NCBI RefSeq assembly: GCF_026212465.1
Contig: NC_080057.1
Location: forward strand, 8,109,398 to 8,173,397
Source: Amaranthus tricolor
Taxonomy: Eukaryota > Streptophyta > Magnoliopsida > Caryophyllales > Amaranthaceae
DNA: 64,000 nucleotides
Reading direction: 5' to 3'
Position numbers and translations under genes: made by a program. Below, one piece after another: positions 49,525 through 64,000 of the stretch (the first letter of the stretch is position 1; every line of letters begins with the position of its first letter). The notes below the pieces were generated by a model. It was not told the origin of the DNA and ran no database searches. It worked only from the letters and a program-made list of their open reading frames with translations.

Positions 49525-52500
49525 ATGAACAAGGATCAATGATCAATGAAGAATGAACGATGAAGAATGAACAAGGATCAATGATCAATGAAGAATAAAC
49601 GATGAAGAATGAACAAGGATCAATGAAGAATGACGAATGAACGATGAAGAATGAACAAGGATCAATGATCAATGAAGAATGAACGATGAAGAATGAACAA
49701 GGATAAATGGTCAATGAAGAATGAACGATGAAGAATGAACAAGGATAAATGGTCAATGAAGAATAAACGATGAAGAATGAACAAGGATCAATGAAGAATG
49801 ACGAATGAACGATGAAGAATGAACAAGGATCAATGATCAATGAAGAATGAACGATGAAGAATGAACAAGGGTCAATGATCAATGAAGAATGAACGATGAA
49901 GAATGAACAAGGATTAATGATCAATGAAGAATGAACGATGAAGAATGAACAAGGATTAATGATCAATAAAGAATGAACGATGAAGAATGAACAAGGATCA
50001 ATGATCAATGAAGAATGAACGATGAAGAATAAACAAGGATAAATGGTCAATGACGAATGAACGATGAAGAATGAACAAGGATCAATGGTCAATGAAGAAT
50101 GAACGATGAAGAATGAACAAGGATCAATGATCAATGACGAATGAACGATGAAGAATGAACAAGGATCAATGATCAATAAAGAATGAACGATGAAGAATGA
50201 ACAAGGATCAATGATCAATGAAGAATGAACGATGAAGAATAAACAAGGATTAATGGTCAATGACGAATGAACGATGAAGAATGAACAAGGATCAATAATT
50301 AATGAAGAATGAACGATGAAGAATGAACAAGGATAAATGGTCAATGAAGAATGAACGATGAAGAATGAACAAGGATCAATGATCAATGACGAATGAACGA
50401 TGAAGAATGAACAAGGATCAATGATCAATAAAGAATGAACGATGAAGAATGAACAAGGATCAATGATCAATGAAGAATGAAGGATGAAAAATGAACAAGG
50501 ATCAATTATCAATGACGAATGAACGATGAAGAATGAACAAGGATCAATGATCAATGAAGAATGAACGATGAAGAATAAACAAGGATTAATGATCAATGAC
50601 GAATGAACGATGAAGAATGAACAAGGATCAATGATCAATGAAGGATGAACGATGAAGAATAAACAAGGATCAATCGTCAATGACGAATGAACGATGAAGA
50701 ATCAACAAGGATCAATGATCAATGAAGAATGAACGATGAAGAATGAACAAGGATCAATGATCAATGAAGAATGAACGATGAAGAATAAACAAGAATCAAT
50801 GATCAATGAAGAATGAACGATGAAGAATGAACAAGGATCAATGATCAATGAAGAATGAACGATGAAGAATGAACAAGGATCAATGATCAATGAAGAATGA
50901 ACGATGAAGAATGAACAAGGATCAATGATCAATGACAAATGAACGATGAAGAATGAACAAGGATCAATGATCAATGAAGAATGAACGATGAAGAATAAAC
51001 AAGGATTAATGGTCAATGACGAATGAACGATGAAGAATGAACAAGGATCAATGATCAATGAAGAATGAACGATGAAGAATGAACAAGGATCACTGATCAA
51101 AGAAGAATGAACGATGAAGAATGAACAAGGATCAATGATCAATGAAGAATGAACGATGAAGAATGAACAAGGATAAATGGTCAATGAAGAATGAACGATG
51201 AAGAATGAACAAGGATCAATGATCAATGAAGAATGAACGATGAAGAATGAACAAGGATCAATGATCAATGAAGAATGAACGATGAAGAATGAACGATGAA
51301 GAATGAACAAGGATCAATTATCAATGAATAATGAACGATGAAGAATGAACAAGGATTAATGGTCAATGTCGAATGAACGATGAAGAATGAACAAGGATAA
51401 ATGATCAATGAAGAATGAACGATGAAGAATGAACAAGGATCAATGATCAATGAAGAATAAACGATGAAGAATGCACAAGGATCAATGAAGAATGACGAAT
51501 GAACGATGAAGAATGAACAAGGATCAATGATCAATGAAGAATGAACGATGAAGAATGAACAAGGATAAATGGTCAATGAAGAATGAACGATGAAGAATGA
51601 ACAAGGATAAATGGTCAATGAAGAATGAACGATGAAGAATTAACAAGGATCAATGATCAATGTCGAATGAACGATGAAGAATGAACAAGGATCAATGATC
51701 AATGAAGAATGAACGATGAAGAATGAACAAGGGTCAATGATCAATAAAGAATGAACGATGAAGAATGAACAAGGATTAATGATCAATGAAGAATGAACGA
51801 TGAATAATGAACAAGGATTAATGATCAATAAAGAATGAACGATGAAGAATGAACAAGGATCAATGATCAATGAAGAATGAACGATGAAGAATAAACAAGG
51901 ATAAATGGTCAATGACGAATGAACGATGAAGAATGAACAAGGATCAATGATCAATGAAGAATGAACGATGAAGAATGAACAAGGGTCAATGATCAATGAA
52001 GAATGAACGATGAAGAATGAACAAGGATTAATGATCAATGAAGAATGAACGATGAAGAATGAACAAGGATTAATGATCAATAAAGAATGAACGATGAAGA
52101 ATAAACAAGGATTAATGGTCAATGACGAATGAACGATGAAGAATGAACAAGGATCAATAATTAATGAAGAATGAACGATGAAGAATGAACAAGGATAAAT
52201 GGTCAATGAAGAATGAACGATGAAGAATGAACAAGGATCAATGATCAATGACGAATGAACGATGAAGAATGAACAAGGATCAATGATCAATAAAGAATGA
52301 ACGATGAAGAATGAACAAGGATCAATGATCAATGAAGAATGAACGATGAAAAATGAACAAGGATCAATTATCAATGACGAATGAACGATGAAGAATGAAC
52401 AAGGATCAATGATCAATGAAGAATGAACGATGAAGAATAAACAAGGATTAATGATCAATGAAGAATGAACGATGAAGAATGAACAAGGATTAATGATCAA

Positions 52501-55500
52501 TAAAGAATGAACGATGAAGAATAAACAAGGATTAATGGTCAATGACGAATGAACGATGAAGAATGAACAAGGATCAATAATTAATGAAGAATGAACGATG
52601 AAGAATGAACAAGGATAAATGGTCAATGAAGAATGAACGATGAAGAATGAACAAGGATCAATGATCAATGACGAATGAACGATGAAGAATGAACAAGGAT
52701 CAATGATCAATAAAGAATGAACGATGAAGAATGAACAAGGATCAATGATCAATGAAGAATGAACGATGAAAAATGAACAAGGATCAATTATCAATGACGA
52801 ATGAACGATGAAGAATGAACAAGGATCAATGATCAATGAAGAATGAACGATGAAGAATAAACAAGGATTAATGATCAATGACGAATGAACGATGAAGAAT
52901 GAACAAGGATCAATGATCAATGAAGGATGAACGATGAAGAATAAACAAGGATCAATCGTCAATGACGAATGAACGATGAAGAATCAACAAGGATCAATGA
53001 TCAATGAAGAATGAACGATGAAGAATGAACAAGGATCAATGATCAATGAAGAATGAACGATGAAGAATAAACAAGAATCAATGATCAATGAAGAATGAAC
53101 GATGAAGAATGAACAAGGATCAATGATCAATAAAGAATGAACGATGAAGAATGAACAAGGATCAATGATCAATGAAGAATGAACGATGAAGAATAAACAA
53201 GGATTAATGGTCAATGACGAATGAACGATGAAGAATGAACAAGGATCAATAATTAATGAAGAATGAACGATGAAGAATGAACAAGGATAAATGGTCAATG
53301 AAGAATGAACGATGAAGAATGAACAAGGATCAATGATCAATGACGAATGAACGATGAAGAATGAACAAGGATCAATGATCAATAAAGAATGAACGATGAA
53401 GAATGAACAAGGATCAATGATCAATGAAGAATGAACGATGAAAAATGAACAAGGATCAATTATCAATGACGAATGAACGATGAAGAATGAACAAGGATCA
53501 ATGATCAATGAAGAATGAACGATGAAGAATAAACAAGGATTAATGATCAATGACGAATGAACGATGAAGAATGAACAAGGATCAATGATCAATGAAGGAT
53601 GAACGATGAAGAATAAACAAGGATCAATCGTCAATGACGAATGAACGATGAAGAATCAACAAGGATCAATGATCAATGAAGAATGAACGATGAAGAATGA
53701 ACAAGGATCAATGATCAATGAAGAATGAACGATGAAGAATAAACAAGAATCAATGATCAATGAAGAATGAACGATGAAGAATGAACAAGGATCAATGATC
53801 AATGAAGAATGAACGATGAAGAATGAACAAGGATCAATGATCAATGAAGAATGAACGATGAAGAATGAACAAGGATCAATGATCAATGACAAATGAACGA
53901 TGAAGAATGAACAAGGATCAATGATCAATGAAGAATAAACAAGGATTAATGGTCAATGACGAATGAACGATGAAGAATGAACAAGGATCAATGATCAATG
54001 AAGAATGAACGATGAAGAATGAACAAGGATCACTGATCAAAGAAGAATGAACGATGAAGAATGAACAAGGATCAATGATCAATGAAGAATGAACGATGAA
54101 GAATGAACAAGGATTAATGATCAATAAAGAATGAACGATGAAGAATGAACAAGGATCAATGATCAATGAAGAATGAACGATGAAGAATAAACAAGGATAA
54201 ATGGTCAATGACGAATGAACGATGAAGAATGAACAAGGATCAATGGTCAATGAAGAATGAACGATGAAGAATGAACAAGGATCAATGATCAATGACGAAT
54301 GAACGATGAAGAATGAACAAGGATCAATGATCAATAAAGAATGAACGATGAAGAATGAACAAGGATCAATGATCAATGAAGAATGAACGATGAAGAATAA
54401 ACAAGGATTAATGGTCAATGACGAATGAACGATGAAGAATGAACAAGGATCAATAATTAATGAAGAATGAACGATGAAGAATGAACAAGGATAAATGGTC
54501 AATGAAGAATGAACGATGAAGAATGAACAAGGATCAATGATCAATGACGAATGAACGATGAAGAATGAACAAGGATCAATGATCAATAAAGAATGAACGA
54601 TGAAGAATGAACAAGGATCAATGATCAATGAAGAATGAACGATGAAAAATGAACAAGGATCAATTATCAATGACGAATGAACGATGAAGAATGAACAAGG
54701 ATCAATGATCAATGAAGAATGAACGATGAAGAATAAACAAGGATTAATGATCAATGACGAATGAACGATGAAGAATGAACAAGGATCAATGATCAATGAA
54801 GAATGAACGATGAAGAATGAACAAGGGTCAATGATCAATGAAGAATGAACGATGAAGAATGAACAAGGATTAATGATCAATGAAGAATGAACGATGAAGA
54901 ATGAACAAGGATTAATGATCAATAAAGAATGAACGATGAAGAATAAACAAGGATTAATGGTCAATGACGAATGAACGATGAAGAATGAACAAGGATCAAT
55001 AATTAATGAAGAATGAACGATGAAGAATGAACAAGGATAAATGGTCAATGAAGAATGAACGATGAAGAATGAACAAGGATCAATGATCAATGACGAATGA
55101 ACGATGAAGAATGAACAAGGATCAATGATCAATAAAGAATGAACGATGAAGAATGAACAAGGATCAATGATCAATGAAGAATGAACGATGAAAAATGAAC
55201 AAGGATCAATTATCAATGACGAATGAACGATGAAGAATGAACAAGGATCAATGATCAATGAAGAATGAACGATGAAGAATAAACAAGGATTAATGATCAA
55301 TGAAGAATGAACGATGAAGAATGAACAAGGATTAATGATCAATAAAGAATGAACGATGAAGAATAAACAAGGATTAATGGTCAATGACGAATGAACGATG
55401 AAGAATGAACAAGGATAAATGGTCAATGAAGAATAAACGATGAAGAATGAACAAGGATCAATGAAGAATGACGAATGAACGATGAAGAATGAACAAGGAT

Positions 55501-58500
55501 CAATGATCAATGAAGAATGAACGATGAAGAATGAACAAGGGTCAATGATCAATGAAGAATGAACGATGAAGAATGAACAAGGATTAATGATCAATGAAGA
55601 ATGAACGATGAAGAATGAACAAGGATTAATGATCAATAAAGAATGAACGATGAAGAATGAACAAGGATCAATGATCAATGAAGAATGAACGATGAAGAAT
55701 AAACAAGGATAAATGGTCAATGACGAATGAACGATGAAGAATGAACAAGGATCAATGGTCAATGAAGAATGAACGATGAAGAATGAACAAGGATCAATGA
55801 TCAATGACGAATGAACGATGAAGAATGAACAAGGATCAATGATCAATAAAGAATGAACGATGAAGAATGAACAAGGATCAATGATCAATGAAGAATGAAC
55901 GATGAAGAATAAACAAGGATTAATGGTCAATGACGAATGAACGATGAAGAATGAACAAGGATCAATAATTAATGAAGAATGAACGATGAAGAATGAACAA
56001 GGATAAATGGTCAATGAAGAATGAACGATGAAGAATGAACAAGGATCAATGATCAATGACGAATGAACGATGAAGAATGAACAAGGATCAATGATCAATA
56101 AAGAATGAACGATGAAGAATGAACAAGGATCAATGATCAATGAAGAATGAAGGATGAAAAATGAACAAGGATCAATTATCAATGACGAATGAACGATGAA
56201 GAATGAACAAGGATCAATGATCAATGAAGAATGAACGATGAAGAATAAACAAGGATTAATGATCAATGACGAATGAACGATGAAGAATGAACAAGGATCA
56301 ATGATCAATGAAGGATGAACGATGAAGAATAAACAAGGATCAATCGTCAATGACGAATGAACGATGAAGAATCAACAAGGATCAATGATCAATGAAGAAT
56401 GAACGATGAAGAATGAACAAGGATCAATGATCAATGAAGAATGAACGATGAAGAATAAACAAGAATCAATGATCAATGAAGAATGAACGATGAAGAATGA
56501 ACAAGGATCAATGATCAATGAAGAATGAACGATGAAGAATGAACAAGGATCAATGATCAATGAAGAATGAACGATGAAGAATGAACAAGGATCAATGATC
56601 AATGACAAATGAACGATGAAGAATGAACAAGGATCAATGATCAATGAAGAATGAACGATGAAGAATAAACAAGGATTAATGGTCAATGACGAATGAACGA
56701 TGAAGAATGAACAAGGATCAATGATCAATGAAGAATGAACGATGAAGAATGAACAAGGATCACTGATCAAAGAAGAATGAACGATGAAGAATGAACAAGG
56801 ATCAATGATCAATGAAGAATGAACGATGAAGAATGAACAAGGATAAATGGTCAATGAAGAATGAACGATGAAGAATGAACAAGGATCAATGATCAATGAA
56901 GAATGAACGATGAAGAATGAACAAGGATCAATGATCAATGAAGAATGAACGATGAAGAATGAACGATGAAGAATGAACAAGGATCAATTATCAATGAATA
57001 ATGAACGATGAAGAATGAACAAGGATTAATGGTCAATGTCGAATGAACGATGAAGAATGAACAAGGATAAATGATCAATGAAGAATGAACGATGAAGAAT
57101 GAACAAGGATCAATGATCAATGAAGAATAAACGATGAAGAATGCACAAGGATCAATGAAGAATGACGAATGAACGATGAAGAATGAACAAGGATCAATGA
57201 TCAATGAAGAATGAACGATGAAGAATGAACAAGGATAAATGGTCAATGAAGAATGAACGATGAAGAATGAACAAGGATAAATGGTCAATGAAGAATGAAC
57301 GATGAAGAATTAACAAGGATCAATGATCAATGTCGAATGAACGATGAAGAATGAACAAGGATCAATGATCAATGAAGAATGAACGATGAAGAATGAACAA
57401 GGGTCAATGATCAATAAAGAATGAACGATGAAGAATGAACAAGGATTAATGATCAATGAAGAATGAACGATGAATAATGAACAAGGATTAATGATCAATA
57501 AAGAATGAACGATGAAGAATGAACAAGGATCAATGATCAATGAAGAATGAACGATGAAGAATAAACAAGGATAAATGGTCAATGACGAATGAACGATGAA
57601 GAATGAACAAGGATCAATGATCAATGAAGAATGAACGATGAAGAATGAACAAGGGTCAATGATCAATGAAGAATGAACGATGAAGAATGAACAAGGATTA
57701 ATGATCAATGAAGAATGAACGATGAAGAATGAACAAGGATTAATGATCAATAAAGAATGAACGATGAAGAATAAACAAGGATTAATGGTCAATGACGAAT
57801 GAACGATGAAGAATGAACAAGGATCAATAATTAATGAAGAATGAACGATGAAGAATGAACAAGGATAAATGGTCAATGAAGAATGAACGATGAAGAATGA
57901 ACAAGGATCAATGATCAATGACGAATGAACGATGAAGAATGAACAAGGATCAATGATCAATAAAGAATGAACGATGAAGAATGAACAAGGATCAATGATC
58001 AATGAAGAATGAACGATGAAAAATGAACAAGGATCAATTATCAATGACGAATGAACGATGAAGAATGAACAAGGATCAATGATCAATGAAGAATGAACGA
58101 TGAAGAATAAACAAGGATTAATGATCAATGAAGAATGAACGATGAAGAATGAACAAGGATTAATGATCAATAAAGAATGAACGATGAAGAATAAACAAGG
58201 ATTAATGGTCAATGACGAATGAACGATGAAGAATGAACAAGGATCAATAATTAATGAAGAATGAACGATGAAGAATGAACAAGGATAAATGGTCAATGAA
58301 GAATGAACGATGAAGAATGAACAAGGATCAATGATCAATGACGAATGAACGATGAAGAATGAACAAGGATCAATGATCAATAAAGAATGAACGATGAAGA
58401 ATGAACAAGGATCAATGATCAATGAAGAATGAACGATGAAAAATGAACAAGGATCAATTATCAATGACGAATGAACGATGAAGAATGAACAAGGATCAAT

Positions 58501-61500
58501 GATCAATGAAGAATGAACGATGAAGAATAAACAAGGATTAATGATCAATGACGAATGAACGATGAAGAATGAACAAGGATCAATGATCAATGAAGGATGA
58601 ACGATGAAGAATAAACAAGGATCAATCGTCAATGACGAATGAACGATGAAGAATCAACAAGGATCAATGATCAATGAAGAATGAACGATGAAGAATGAAC
58701 AAGGATCAATGATCAATGAAGAATGAACGATGAAGAATAAACAAGAATCAATGATCAATGAAGAATGAACGATGAAGAATGAACAAGGATCAATGATCAA
58801 TAAAGAATGAACGATGAAGAATGAACAAGGATCAATGATCAATGAAGAATGAACGATGAAGAATAAACAAGGATTAATGGTCAATGACGAATGAACGATG
58901 AAGAATGAACAAGGATCAATAATTAATGAAGAATGAACGATGAAGAATGAACAAGGATAAATGGTCAATGAAGAATGAACGATGAAGAATGAACAAGGAT
59001 CAATGATCAATGACGAATGAACGATGAAGAATGAACAAGGATCAATGATCAATAAAGAATGAACGATGAAGAATGAACAAGGATCAATGATCAATGAAGA
59101 ATGAACGATGAAAAATGAACAAGGATCAATTATCAATGACGAATGAACGATGAAGAATGAACAAGGATCAATGATCAATGAAGAATGAACGATGAAGAAT
59201 AAACAAGGATTAATGATCAATGACGAATGAACGATGAAGAATGAACAAGGATCAATGATCAATGAAGGATGAACGATGAAGAATAAACAAGGATCAATCG
59301 TCAATGACGAATGAACGATGAAGAATCAACAAGGATCAATGATCAATGAAGAATGAACGATGAAGAATGAACAAGGATCAATGATCAATGAAGAATGAAC
59401 GATGAAGAATAAACAAGAATCAATGATCAATGAAGAATGAACGATGAAGAATGAACAAGGATCAATGATCAATGAAGAATGAACGATGAAGAATGAACAA
59501 GGATCAATGATCAATGAAGAATGAACGATGAAGAATGAACAAGGATCAATGATCAATGACAAATGAACGATGAAGAATGAACAAGGATCAATGATCAATG
59601 AAGAATGAACGATGAAGAATAAACAAGGATTAATGGTCAATGACGAATGAACGATGAAGAATGAACAAGGATCAATGATCAATGAAGAATGAACGATGAA
59701 GAATGAACAAGGATCACTGATCAAAGAAGAATGAACGATGAAGAATGAACAAGGATCAATGATCAATGAAGAATGAACGATGAAGAATGAACAAGGATTA
59801 ATGATCAATAAAGAATGAACGATGAAGAATGAACAAGGATCAATGATCAATGAAGAATGAACGATGAAGAATAAACAAGGATAAATGGTCAATGACGAAT
59901 GAACGATGAAGAATGAACAAGGATCAATGGTCAATGAAGAATGAACGATGAAGAATGAACAAGGATCAATGATCAATGACGAATGAACGATGAAGAATGA
60001 ACAAGGATCAATGATCAATAAAGAATGAACGATGAAGAATGAACAAGGATCAATGATCAATGAAGAATGAACGATGAAGAATAAACAAGGATTAATGGTC
60101 AATGACGAATGAACGATGAAGAATGAACAAGGATCAATAATTAATGAAGAATGAACGATGAAGAATGAACAAGGATAAATGGTCAATGAAGAATGAACGA
60201 TGAAGAATGAACAAGGATCAATGATCAATGACGAATGAACGATGAAGAATGAACAATGATCAATGATCAATAAAGAATGAACGATGAAGAATGAACAAGG
60301 ATCAATGATCAATGAAGAATGAACGATGAAAAATGAACAAGGATCAATTATCAATGACGAATGAACGATGAAGAATGAACAAGGATCAATGATCAATGAA
60401 GAATGAACGATGAAGAATAAACAAGGATTAATGATCAATGACGAATGAACGATGAAGAATGAACAAGGATCAATGATCAATGAAGAATGAACGATGAAGA
60501 ATGAACAAGGGTCAATGATCAATGAAGAATGAACGATGAAGAATGAACAAGGATTAATGATCAATGAAGAATGAACGATGAAGAATGAACAAGGATTAAT
60601 GATCAATAAAGAATGAACGATGAAGAATAAACAAGGATTAATGGTCAATGACGAATGAACGATGAAGAATGAACAAGGATCAATAATTAATGAAGAATGA
60701 ACGATGAAGAATGAACAAGGATAAATGGTCAATGAAGAATGAACGATGAAGAATGAACAAGGATCAATGATCAATGACGAATGAACGATGAAGAATGAAC
60801 AAGGATCAATGATCAATAAAGAATGAACGATGAAGAATGAACAAGGATCAATGATCAATGAAGAATGAACGATGAAAAATGAACAAGGATCAATTATCAA
60901 TGACGAATGAACGATGAAGAATGAACAAGGATCAATGATCAATGAAGAATGAACGATGAAGAATAAACAAGGATTAATGATCAATGAAGAATGAACGATG
61001 AAGAATGAACAAGGATTAATGATCAATAAAGAATGAACGATGAAGAATAAACAAGGATTAATGGTCAATGACGAATGAACGATGAAGAATGAACAAGGAT
61101 CAATAATTAATGAAGAATGAACGATGAAGAATGAACAAGGATAAATGGTCAATGAAGAATGAACGATGAAGAATGAACAAGGATCAATGATCAATGACGA
61201 ATGAACGATGAAGAATGAACAAGGATCAATGATCAATAAAGAATGAACGATGAAGAATGAACAAGGATCAATGATCAATGAAGAATGAACGATGAAAAAT
61301 GAACAAGGATCAATTATCAATGACGAATGAACGATGAAGAATGAACAAGGATCAATGATCAATGAAGAATGAACGATGAAGAATAAACAAGGATTAATGA
61401 TCAATGACGAATGAACGATGAAGAATGAACAAGGATCAATGATCAATGAAGGATGAACGATGAAGAATAAACAAGGATCAATCGTCAATGACGAATGAAC

Positions 61501-64000
61501 GATGAAGAATCAACAAGGATCAATGATCAATGAAGAATGAACGATGAAGAATGAACAAGGATCAATGATCAATGAAGAATGAACGATGAAGAATAAACAA
61601 GAATCAATGATCAATGAAGAATGAACGATGAAGAATGAACAAGGATCAATGATCAATAAAGAATGAACGATGAAGAATGAACAAGGATCAATGATCAATG
61701 AAGAATGAACGATGAAGAATAAACAAGGATTAATGGTCAATGACGAATGAACGATGAAGAATGAACAAGGATCAATAATTAATGAAGAATGAACGATGAA
61801 GAATGAACAAGGATAAATGGTCAATGAAGAATGAACGATGAAGAATGAACAAGGATCAATGATCAATGACGAATGAACGATGAAGAATGAACAAGGATCA
61901 ATGATCAATAAAGAATGAACGATGAAGAATGAACAAGGATCAATGATCAATGAAGAATGAACGATGAAAAATGAACAAGGATCAATTATCAATGACGAAT
62001 GAACGATGAAGAATGAACAAGGATCAATGATCAATGAAGAATGAACGATGAAGAATAAACAAGGATTAATGATCAATGACGAATGAACGATGAAGAATGA
62101 ACAAGGATCAATGATCAATGAAGGATGAACGATGAAGAATAAACAAGGATCAATGATCAATGAAGAATGAACGATGAAGAATGAACAAGGATCAATGATC
62201 AATGAAGAATGAACGATGAAGAATGAACAAGGATCAATGATCAATGACAAATGAACGATGAAGAATGAACAAGGATCAATGATCAATGAAGAATGAACGA
62301 TGAAGAATAAACAAGGATTAATGGTCAATGACGAATGAACGATGAAGAATGAACAAGGATCAATGATCAATGAAGAATGAACGATGAAGAATGAACAAGG
62401 ATCACTGATCAAAGAAGAATGAACGATGAAGAATGAACAAGGATCAATGATCAATGAAGAATGAACGATGAAGAATGAACAAGGATTAATGATCAATAAA
62501 GAATGAACGATGAAGAATGAACAAGGATCAATGATCAATGAAGAATGAACGATGAAGAATAAACAAGGATAAATGGTCAATGACGAATGAACGATGAAGA
62601 ATGAACAAGGATCAATGGTCAATGAAGAATGAACGATGAAGAATGAACAAGGATCAATGATCAATGACGAATGAACGATGAAGAATGAACAAGGATCAAT
62701 GATCAATAAAGAATGAACGATGAAGAATGAACAAGGATCAATGATCAATGAAGAATGAACGATGAAGAATAAACAAGGATTAATGGTCAATGACGAATGA
62801 ACGATGAAGAATGAACAAGGATCAATAATTAATGAAGAATGAACGATGAAGAATGAACAAGGATAAATGGTCAATGAAGAATGAACGATGAAGAATGAAC
62901 AAGGATCAATGATCAATGACGAATGAACGATGAAGAATGAACAAGGATCAATGATCAATAAAGAATGAACGATGAAGAATGAACAAGGATCAATGATCAA
63001 TGAAGAATGAACGATGAAAAATGAACAAGGATCAATTATCAATGACGAATGAACGATGAAGAATGAACAAGGATCAATGATCAATGAAGAATGAACGATG
63101 AAGAATAAACAAGGATTAATGATCAATGACGAATGAACGATGAAGAATGAACAAGGATCAATGATCAATGAAGGATGAACGATGAAGAATAAACAAGGAT
63201 CAATCGTCAATGACGAATGAACGATGAAGAATCAACAAGGATCAATGATCAATGAAGAATGAACGATGAAGAATGAACAAGGATCAATGATCAATGAAGA
63301 ATGAACGATGAAGAATAAACAAGAATCAATGATCAATGAAGAATGAACGATGAAGAATGAACAAGGATCAATGATCAATGAAGAATGAACGATGAAGAAT
63401 GAACAAGGATCAATGATCAATGAAGAATGAACGATGAAGAATGAACAAGGATCAATGATCAATGACAAATGAACGATGAAGAATGAACAAGGATCAATGA
63501 TCAATGAAGAATGAACGATGAAGAATAAACAAGGATTAATGGTCAATGACGAATGAACGATGAAGAATGAACAAGGATCAATGATCAATGAAGAATGAAC
63601 GATGAAGAATGAACAAGGATCACTGATCAAAGAAGAATGAACGATGTCGAATGAACAAGGATCAATGATCAATGAAGAATGAACGATGAAGAATGAACAA
63701 GGATAAATGGTCAATGAAGAATGAACGATGAAGAATGAACAAGGATCAATGATCAATGAAGAATGAACGATGAAGAATGAACAAGGATCAATGATCAATG
63801 AAGAATGAACGATGAAGAATGAACGATGAAGAATGAACAAGGATCAATTATCAATGAATAATGAACGATGAAGAATGAACAAGGATTAATGGTCAATGTC
63901 GAATGAACGATGAAGAATGAACAAGGATAAATGATCAATGAAGAATGAACGATGAAGAATGAACAAGGATCAATGATCAATGAAGAATAAACGATGAAGA
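49525..64000. repeat. 42-bp satellite array, block F
   Basis: About 14.5 kb of satellite running off the right edge, the most homogeneous block here. It contains a 5670-bp tandem duplication (separate entry). A further copy of 56372-56980 lies at 63232-63840 (offset 6860 = 490 x 14). The longest minus-strand frames (53918-56350, 59326-61488, 61510-63210) translate the repeat only. No gene. Confidence 0.97.
49560..59588. repeat. 5670-bp tandem duplication in block F
   Basis: About 49560-53918 recurs at about 55230-59588 with a constant offset of 5670 = 135 monomers. I saw no difference in the translated variant order over 50702-53634 versus 56372-59304. The copies part near 53930, where the first lacks 14 bp relative to the second. 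Confidence 0.88.

Noticed and set aside
49517..63980. Dozens of long minus-strand open frames with a 14-residue repeat, here and in the other satellite blocks
   Set aside because: They follow from a 42-bp monomer (a multiple of 3) with one stop-free frame. They start and stop at 14-bp indels, carry no other domain, and extend through all blocks equally.
1..64000. Telomere-type heptamer array
   Set aside because: The heptamer (G/C)AATGAA is not the plant telomere repeat TTTAGGG; only the 7-bp length is shared.

Overview
This window is repetitive plant nuclear DNA, most likely from a eudicot, though the species cannot be named. About 44.6 kb is one tandem satellite with a 42-bp monomer. The rest is LTR retrotransposon sequence of Ty3/gypsy type. 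The plant call rests on initiator-Met-tRNA-type primer sites (TGGTATCAGAGC), plant-style Ty3/gypsy gag-pol motifs, and nested LTR elements with 5-bp target-site duplications (TSDs). I see no host gene, tRNA, rRNA or prokaryotic gene.

Layout: satellite A 1-2564; small non-autonomous element E1 2565-4851; satellite B 4852-6438; E2, a copy of E1, 6439-8725; satellite C 8726-16762; a larger element (OUT) 16763-26246 carrying another element (NEST, 20700-25048) inside its pol; satellite D 26247-35697; a truncated 5' LTR of the E1 family 35698-36532; satellite E 36533-45051; E3, an E1-family relative with long coding capacity, 45052-49524; satellite F 49525-64000. All elements and the satellite run in one orientation. 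TSDs can be read for E1/E2 (ATGAC), OUT (AAGAA), NEST (TGCCA) and E3 (ATGAA).

The satellite is hierarchical. The 42-mer is three 14-bp units, each close to GAATGAACAATGAA, and that 14-mer is two heptamers (GAATGAA + CAATGAA). Indels and long-range duplications keep this register, with offsets that are multiples of 14 bp. One of the six frames of the monomer has no stop, which explains the many long minus-strand open frames encoding a 14-residue repeat. I do not regard these as genes.

None of the retroelements here is autonomous, but the defects are complementary. OUT keeps gag, RNase H and integrase but has lost protease and the RT palm. E3 keeps gag, protease, RT and RNase H but has lost integrase and carries a frameshift. 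NEST keeps only part of gag and a scrap of the pol C-terminus. E1/E2 keep only a CCHC knuckle. The most unusual structure is the left end of E3: instead of a normal 5' LTR it is a perfect 191-bp inverted repeat of the LTR's downstream end. Both element termini are therefore U5 ends, yet they are flanked by a TSD, which suggests a fold-back reverse transcript that was integrated. Paralogous empty sites in other satellite copies date several insertions relative to array duplication.
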